A stretch of 64,000 nt of DNA, taken from assembly GCA_034509735.1 (NCBI GenBank), contig JACGWO010000006.1, positions 6,091,001-6,155,000 of the forward strand, written 5' to 3'. The notes beneath the pieces are model-generated. The model made no database searches. It was not told where the DNA came from and saw only the letters and a list, made by a program, of their open reading frames with translations. Within the stretch, counting starts at the first letter, position 1. The number at the start of each line of letters is the position of its first letter. Below, one piece after another: positions 58,401-64,000 of the stretch. The stretch comes from Sesamum alatum. Lineage: Eukaryota; Streptophyta; Magnoliopsida; Lamiales; Pedaliaceae. The position numbers and the translations under genes were made by a program.

Positions 58401-61400
58401 TAATATTTTAATTTAAGTCATCTTAAATATTTTGAATAAAATTGGTAACTGTGTATGTGAACTACTCATCAAAAACTAAAACTTTTATGAGTATTATGAA
58501 AAATAAAAAGTGAGTAAAATAAATTTATTCTTCTCAATAACTTAAAATATGTTATTTTTAATCTAAAGAAAAAAAAATCATAGTAAAATACTTCCTTCTT
58601 GAAATAAATTCTAAAGCTACATAGAAAAAAAAATTAAAATCTAAAGCCTTTAAATACACACTGCAGATTGATTCTTACATGTTCACTTGAATACACAATT
58701 TTTGAAATATTACATTTTTTCAACAGAATACAATTTCAAATTTAAATTATTAGTTGAAAAATATATTAAACACATATTACAGCTTCTATAAAAAATAATA
58801 AAATGTAAATAACCCACTTTTTTTAGTTTTTTAAGAAATAAATAAACCTTATATGATTAGAGATGACTACCCTTTGATTTAGCAAAATCTCTTACTTCAT
58901 TTTGAAAATTATGCATTTAAAAAGTTTTTGAATTATTCTTAACTATATATTTATGATTATTTTTGTAAGATAGAAATTGACGTATAGAATAACTAAAAGG
59001 AAAATCTTGATCAACATATAGAATTTCCTGGTGTTGTTTGTTACTAGATAGTAACAATTCCAACCCCAAACTTCCAATTGACGAATTTTCTTTAGATTTC
59101 TTCATCAATTATATAAATGAGGAGTGCGTGTCTCCATCTGTAAGCAATTGTACTATTTGTTTAGTATGTCAAGTTTTGCATGCATAATGCATCGCTATAT
59201 GAATACATTTTACGATTATTTCTGGGAATATGATTATAAAATCATGTTGTATTTGGATTTATTTATTAGAGCTATCCAACAGTATATGCAGTGGATGTTA
59301 AGGGGTTGGAGGGAGATATGGAGAAAATAGTTGGGGTATGGGAAGCTGTGAAGGAAGAACACATAGAAGAAACGAAAATGCTGTGGGAGAGAACGTTTGA
59401 TCAACCATATGAGAAAGCGGGTGGTGGAGCTATTGCAAGGCCTATTACCGATGAACCGCCTTTTTACTGGGACGTAACGAACACTGATGTCAACACCAGA
59501 TACAAGTCAATGGTGCCGAGGTTTTTATTCGAGGTTTGTACACTATCTTTACTATTTCTTTCATTTGCCAAGAATTTCCCTGAACGAGAAAAGGCAACTC
59601 ATGATCTCATAGATTTCTTGCTCATCACACATCTATTCGGCAACGAGGGCCTGGAACTCTGATTTTATGGATTCGGTAACTTTATTAGTCCTGATGTTAA
59701 TTATGAAGCAGAGTATGTGATCGAGCTTTTTCAAATTGTGATCCTTTAGCCTAAATTGTTCCTGAAGTGGGATCGGAATAATGGGAGAGCTGTTATTCGT
59801 TTTACTTGTGTTGATACTTACAAGTTAAAGATTCCTACATAGGATAATGCAATAGTTACAGTCCATGAGTTATGAAAATCCTGTTCAGTATTAGCGTTTT
59901 TAACCATGCGATCCGTTGGTTCATTGGGATTTTCAATTATCAACAAATCCCGAGTTTTCTCACATTGTGCCAATAATCTTTGCATAGTTGTCGACTTGTG
60001 ACTGTAGCAGCTTTTTGCAGCCAATGCATTAATATCATATGAATGAATAACAATACGTATGCAATGATCTATAATTTCAGGTGTGCGTATCAGTAAAACT
60101 AATCTCAAATATCAGGCAACTGAAGACGGATCTTAAACGAGAATTTTTGCGTCTTCGGATGGCAAAGTGTCACAGAGAGCTGAAAATGGACAAACCAGTA
60201 TCTCACTTCACATCAGAATCATGGCAAATAGCATGGCATCTCTACTGTGAATTTGGGACCAAAGGACTAATACTTGAGCTTCGAAACCGTGATGGCCGCT
60301 GCTTTAAAGGCAGTTCTGTGCGAGAGAGCATCTCATTTGCTTGGAACGACTTGTTACGGGCACCCTCTCTCACATTAGGAAAAGAGATTGATGAAAGAGT
60401 AAGGACTACAGCTTCAATAACTCCACCTGTACAAGCATCGTATTTGTTGAAATGTGTGCCGGATCGGGTGACAGATGACTCAGGTGCAATGATATCGGAC
60501 GTAATCCTGAAAATGAATCAGTACCGACCGCAGGAAGGTAGGTGGTTATCTCGGACGGTTCTGGATCATGCCGGCAGAGAGTGTTTTGTTGTTCGGATGA
60601 GGTAAAAGATTCATCTTAGTCTTAACTTGTGTGTCTGAGTTCTTCAGCAGCTAATCTTGAATTTCTTGCATGGCAGAGTTGGAGGCGGTTTTTGGCGAAG
60701 AGGGGCCGAAGCTCCTACAGCTGTGAAATGGGAGGACCGGGTTATAGAGATACGGGAGGGTTCTTGGTCTTATGTTACCGGTTCCAATTCCATCGGTAGA
60801 TCTCCTGGTATGTGTGAGTTATATCATCTCCATGGATTGTTGTTTGTTCTTCCAATCAGACACAACTAGGGAGAAAATTTGGTTCTTATTCTTAGTCGAG
60901 GATCGATATATGATTGACTAAATTATTTGCATAATCTGGATTTTTCCATCTGATCATTACTTTTACTTGGTTGCATATGCGATCTAGTACAGAGAAAGTG
61001 GTCGGAACCGCTACACCAAAAGAACCACCGGAAGGGTTCCAAGCTTCGTGGAGCTTCTCGACGGGAAACGAATTGCTAATACAGTGGGATACATCATCAT
61101 CCATCTCCGGCTTGATATGTGATCTACAAAACAAAATATCTTCTGAACCAATGGTGAGGAGACCTCGGTTAACTTACGGATAATTGCATAGACACCCCCG
61201 AGGTTTGAACGTATTACAAAACAACCCCTCAGTTTTTTAAAAACTATACTCTCTCCCCTGCAGTCATGTTGTAGAATACAAATTCTTCCCTACCTATCCA
61301 CTCTTCAGGGGAAATTTGTAAAGTAAAATATGTAAGAGATGCAGTGTAGTTTTCCAAAACAGAGGGGTCTTTTGTAATGCGCCTACACCTTAAGGGGTGC

Positions 61401-62300
61401 CCATATAACTGGGGAAATAACACTTTTGGTCCCCTAATTTAGGGGCTTTTCACTTTCAGTTCCATTGGTTACAGGATTATCATTTTTGGTCCGTTACTTT
61501 CAAAAAGCCGCACTTTTAGTGCCATGTACTTAACAGCCATGTGCCTTTCCCGTTAAATATCTAATGGGAAGGTGTCATGGGACTAAAAGTGCTATTTTTT
61601 TAAAGCTATGGGATCCAAAGTAAGAATTCTGTAACTAATGGGATCAAAAGTTTGAAAGCCCTAAATTACGGGACGAAAATGCTATGTTCCCACTTAACTT
61701 ATTTGAAAACGGCTACATGCAATATGGACCGTGCATGTAGTGACCATTGTGAAAATATAACGATGACAGGTAAAGCTGTTGCCGGGGAGACAAATGCAAT
61801 ATCAGGTCAAGAACTCCGGTCTAGAGACTAAAGCCGGAAAAGACGAGAGAAACAAGGAAGAACAAAGCACCGAGGAACACGACTTTGTAACAGTAGTTAG
61901 GTACTCGGAGGACAACCCGACCGGGAAAGCCACTGCTCTTCTGAACTGGAAGCTGCTCGTGGTGGAGGTGTTGCCGGAAGAAGATGCAGTTCTAGTACTC
62001 CTTATCTGTCTGTCAATACTCCGGAGCGTGTCTGAATTCAAAAGGGAAGACTTGGGAAGCTTGTTGGTCCGGAGGAGAATACGGGAAGCTAAGATCGGAG
62101 ACAGGGACTGGGGTTCGGTTGTTCTCCACCCCTCGTCATATTCTCCATCGGTTTCCTCTCCATATCTTCACCCTTGGTATTGGAATGCAAAGCTGGTTAT
62201 GGCATCCCAAGTGAAGGATCAAGCGGTAGCGCCACCGTCTTCAAATTATTCGCAGGCGGAAGGCGGGGATAGATTGTACAAAAGCGGAATAATACCTTGA
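55434..62300 (+). CDS. DUF1399 / glycine-rich-domain-protein family member, eight exons
   Basis: Exons 55434-55612, 55729-55843, 55917-56300, 59270-59533, 60081-60601, 60677-60807, 60993-61153 and 61770-62300 have GT-AG borders and join in frame to 761 residues plus stop. The start MSASEGISSMRSLSEISEEE follows a pyrimidine-rich leader. The DUF1399 part gives LHQQSTLLEAIRRYDELWMP, LPPLDVEWVWYCHTLQPGKY, SEMVYLVAAKQRYKGFIYMV and LLMWLTHQSYPTVYAVDVKG. Later conserved blocks are SWQIAWHLYCEFGTKGLILE, RRPQEGRW-type YRPQEGRWLSRTVLDHAG and VGGGFWRRGAE. Arabidopsis GRDP1/GRDP2 end in a Gly-rich tail linked to development and stress responses. This protein lacks it, which fits the shorter DUF1399 paralogues of about 750 residues. 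Its biochemical function is unknown. Introns 3 (about 3 kb) and 7 hold fold-back elements. Confidence 0.92.
56766..57347. mobile_element. Fold-back element in DUF1399 intron 3
   Basis: Left arm TTAATTACATTTATACCCCA with TCTCCATTTACATCTCTAC; right arm TTGTAAACGGAGAATTCTCG with TAAGTGTGATTAACCC. An inner pair (GATTTGGATGGAAAATACTG / ATATTTTCCATCCAATCCC) also matches. Confidence 0.65.
57348..59269. other. Remaining DUF1399 intron 3 sequence
   Basis: AT-rich with no further recognisable element. A few frames of 60-75 codons exist but match nothing. Confidence 0.5.
61178..61411. mobile_element. Fold-back miniature element in DUF1399 intron 7
   Basis: Left arm TTGCATAGACACCCCCGAGG, right arm the inverse (CCTTAAGGGGTGCCCATATA). 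The inner phrase AACGTATTACAAAACAACCCC is mirrored by GGGGTCTTTTGTAATGCGCC in pieces. Confidence 0.65.
61412..61691. mobile_element. Fold-back miniature element in DUF1399 intron 7
   Basis: Left arm AACACTTTTGGTCCCCTAAT, right arm TAAATTACGGGACGAAAATG; the centre pairs CCCGTTAAATATCTAATGGG with neighbouring sequence. It starts right after the preceding element and ends 78 bp before exon 8. Confidence 0.65.
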
Positions 62301-62884
62301 AAACGTCATGTTTGATCTGTGATTTGTGGAAGAATAGGAAGAGTTTGTTTTATTTTCCGGCCTTCTGTCTTTCTGTCTGAATTTGATCATTTGTGAAGGA
62401 GTTGTGGAGGAGAGTGATGAGGTTGGATTGCTGAGATGATTGGATTAAGACCAAGAGGGTGCCTTGCTGTTTATATATTTGTTTGGAACTTACAACTTGA
62501 GCAAAAGATTAACGGGTGAAGAATCTTCTATCTCACTTTGGTGATGTATATGGCGTCGTACCAACGCGTCTATGGTATGTATGTATTTTAAATTTATAGT
62601 TTAATTTAATTATATTCTTTAATTGTCAAAAGGAACAGGTGTTAATTAATTATACAAGTGTGATAAGTATTGTGTGATAACACTTCAAATGGATTTTTCG
62701 TCCTATATTTTTTGTATTTTGGTGTTTTAATCTTTTATCTTTCTAGGGTAGCAAATAGATTCTGTAACATTTTAGTTTTTTCGTGATTTTGGTCTTTCAA
62801 TCACCGGAATTTGCAAATGTTATCGGAATTTTTTTTAATTTGGGGTTTTTGTTCCCATTGGTCAAATTCTTGCTAGCATGGAGC
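62301..62884. other. 3' flank of the DUF1399 gene
   Basis: This contains the presumed 3' untranslated region (to about 62560; no strong poly(A) signal identified) and a half fold-back phrase (ATTTTTCGTCCTATATTTTT, 62690-62870) without its partner arm. Confidence 0.45.
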
Positions 62885-63565
62885 CAAATTTGGACAAATT
62901 GTATATTACCCCCTGTGTTTTCAAAAATCAGTTAAAAACTCCCTTGTGTTTTAAAAATATGCAAAAAAACTCCCTGTGTTTTGTAAAACCCTGAATACTC
63001 GCCCCTCGCCGTTAACTAAACCTAACGGCGTTAATTTTTTTGCTAAAAAACCGTTATGCCCTTATATATCTATATTATTTTATTTTTTAATGACCGTTGG
63101 ATCTCTTTTGATTGCATTAAAGCCGTGGGATCTGATCAATTCATTTCAACCGTTAAATCTTAAATTTATAAAAAAATCAAGGGCCTAGAGTTAATCATTT
63201 AGTTTATATTATATTTAAAATTATAAATTATAAAAATAAATTATTTAAACAAATAAAATATCTATGTTAAACCCTCAACCCCCCACCAGCCCCCCTTCCC
63301 TCAACCCCCCACCAGCCCCCTTCCCCCAACCCCTTGCTGCCCGCCAGCAGAGGGGGTGGCGGCGACCACAACCTGGGTGGCCGCGACGGGCTGATCTGGG
63401 CGTCGTCGTCGCCCAATTTTTTTTTTTTTTACTTTTTTTAAAAATTTCAAAAAATTGAATTTTTTGGAAATTGGGTTATATTTATATATAAGATAAAAAG
63501 CTAAATATTATTTAAATAATATAATTTACTTATTTATATTTAATTAATTAGTTAATAATAATAAC

Positions 63566-63600
<35 letters not shown>

Positions 63601-63685
63601 CAACAACAACAACAACAACAATAACAATAATAACAAAAACAATAACAATAATAACAATAACAACAACAACAACAACAACAACAAC

Positions 63686-63721
<36 letters not shown>

Positions 63722-64000
63722 TTATTAACATATATTCAGATTAAATAGTAATTTAAATTAATCAATAATATTAATTTATTAAAATATATTTAAATACTCA
63801 ATAGAGGAGGGTAAAATGGTCATTTGTACTATAAAATAACCCTAAAAAAGGTAAAAAAATAAAACCCAGTCGCACAAGGGGTGTGTGTTACGCACTCTCC
63901 GTTAGTTTCTAACGGAGAGGGGCTTTTTTGCAGGGTTTTACAAAACACAGGGTTTTTTTTTTTTTTGCATATTTTTAAAACACAAGGGAGATTTAGCTGA
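62885..64000. mobile_element. MULE-like fold-back element with GC-rich core, cut by window end
   Basis: Left arm: TATATTACCCCCTGTGTTTT, CAAAAAAACTCCCTGTGTTT and CCGTTAACTAAACC. Right arm: TCTCCGTTAGTTTCTAACGG, TTTTACAAAACACAGGG and TTTTTAAAACACAAGGGAG are their inverse. The core (63264-63415) is C-rich (AACCCCCCACCAGCCCCC twice). The layout matches the element at 23.1-24.4 kb. Confidence 0.6.
63550..63722. repeat. (AAT/AAC)n compound microsatellite
   Basis: Alternating runs of TAA and CAA triplets for about 170 bp, inside the AT-rich shoulder of the fold-back element. Confidence 0.95.

Overview
This window is nuclear DNA from a flowering plant. Three genes of plant-typical families have clear GT-AG introns. 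The sequence between and inside them is AT-rich and crowded with plant transposable elements. The mix of elements looks like a eudicot, and the abundant short fold-back elements remind me of Lamiales genomes, but that placement is only a guess from memory.

Host genes. (1) Minus strand, 3279 to 1446: five exons of a plastid-targeted TPR-like protein whose last exon is not in the window. (2) Plus strand, 19910-22954: a complete three-exon F-box protein of the PP2-B type (270 aa), with a 2.1-kb first intron filled by repeats. (3) Plus strand, 55434-62300: a complete eight-exon DUF1399 protein related to the glycine-rich-domain proteins (761 aa), with fold-back elements in introns 3 and 7. For all three, the exon joins I propose keep the reading frame.

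Layout. 1-3.4 kb: TPR gene. 3.5-6.4 kb: Helitron and fold-back remnants. 6.5-9.9 kb: a decayed LINE endonuclease fragment, an unidentified GC-richer block and a GC-rich repeat. 10-15.6 kb: a Helitron-rich cluster containing a CACTA miniature element and a tandem duplication of about 1.6 kb. Each duplicate carries roughly eleven 54-bp units with a tRNA B-box-like core, and a 292-bp Helitron sits in the second copy. 15.6-19.7 kb: repeats. 19.9-23 kb: F-box gene. 23.1-26.4 kb: fold-back elements and a PIF/Harbinger element. 26.56-32.64 kb: a 6.1-kb CACTA (En/Spm) transposon with perfect ends, a 3-bp target duplication, a broken TNP2 transposase and an apparently intact second gene. 33-40 kb: nested Helitron, MULE-like, fold-back and LTR fragments. 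41-50 kb: fold-backs, a Ty1/copia gag fragment and a 4.6-kb 5'-truncated LINE flanked by a 16-bp target duplication. 50-55 kb: fold-backs, a SINE-like copy and an LTR-like block. 55.4-62.3 kb: DUF1399 gene. 62.9 kb to the end: a fold-back element with a GC-rich core, running out of the window.

The host genes show no functional connection to one another. The most unusual signal is the 12.0-15.5 kb duplicated B-box minisatellite. The best-documented mobile elements are the CACTA element, the LINE, the 292-bp Helitron and the MULE-type element at 33.8 kb, all supported by target-site evidence. No tRNA, rRNA or CRISPR feature was recognised.
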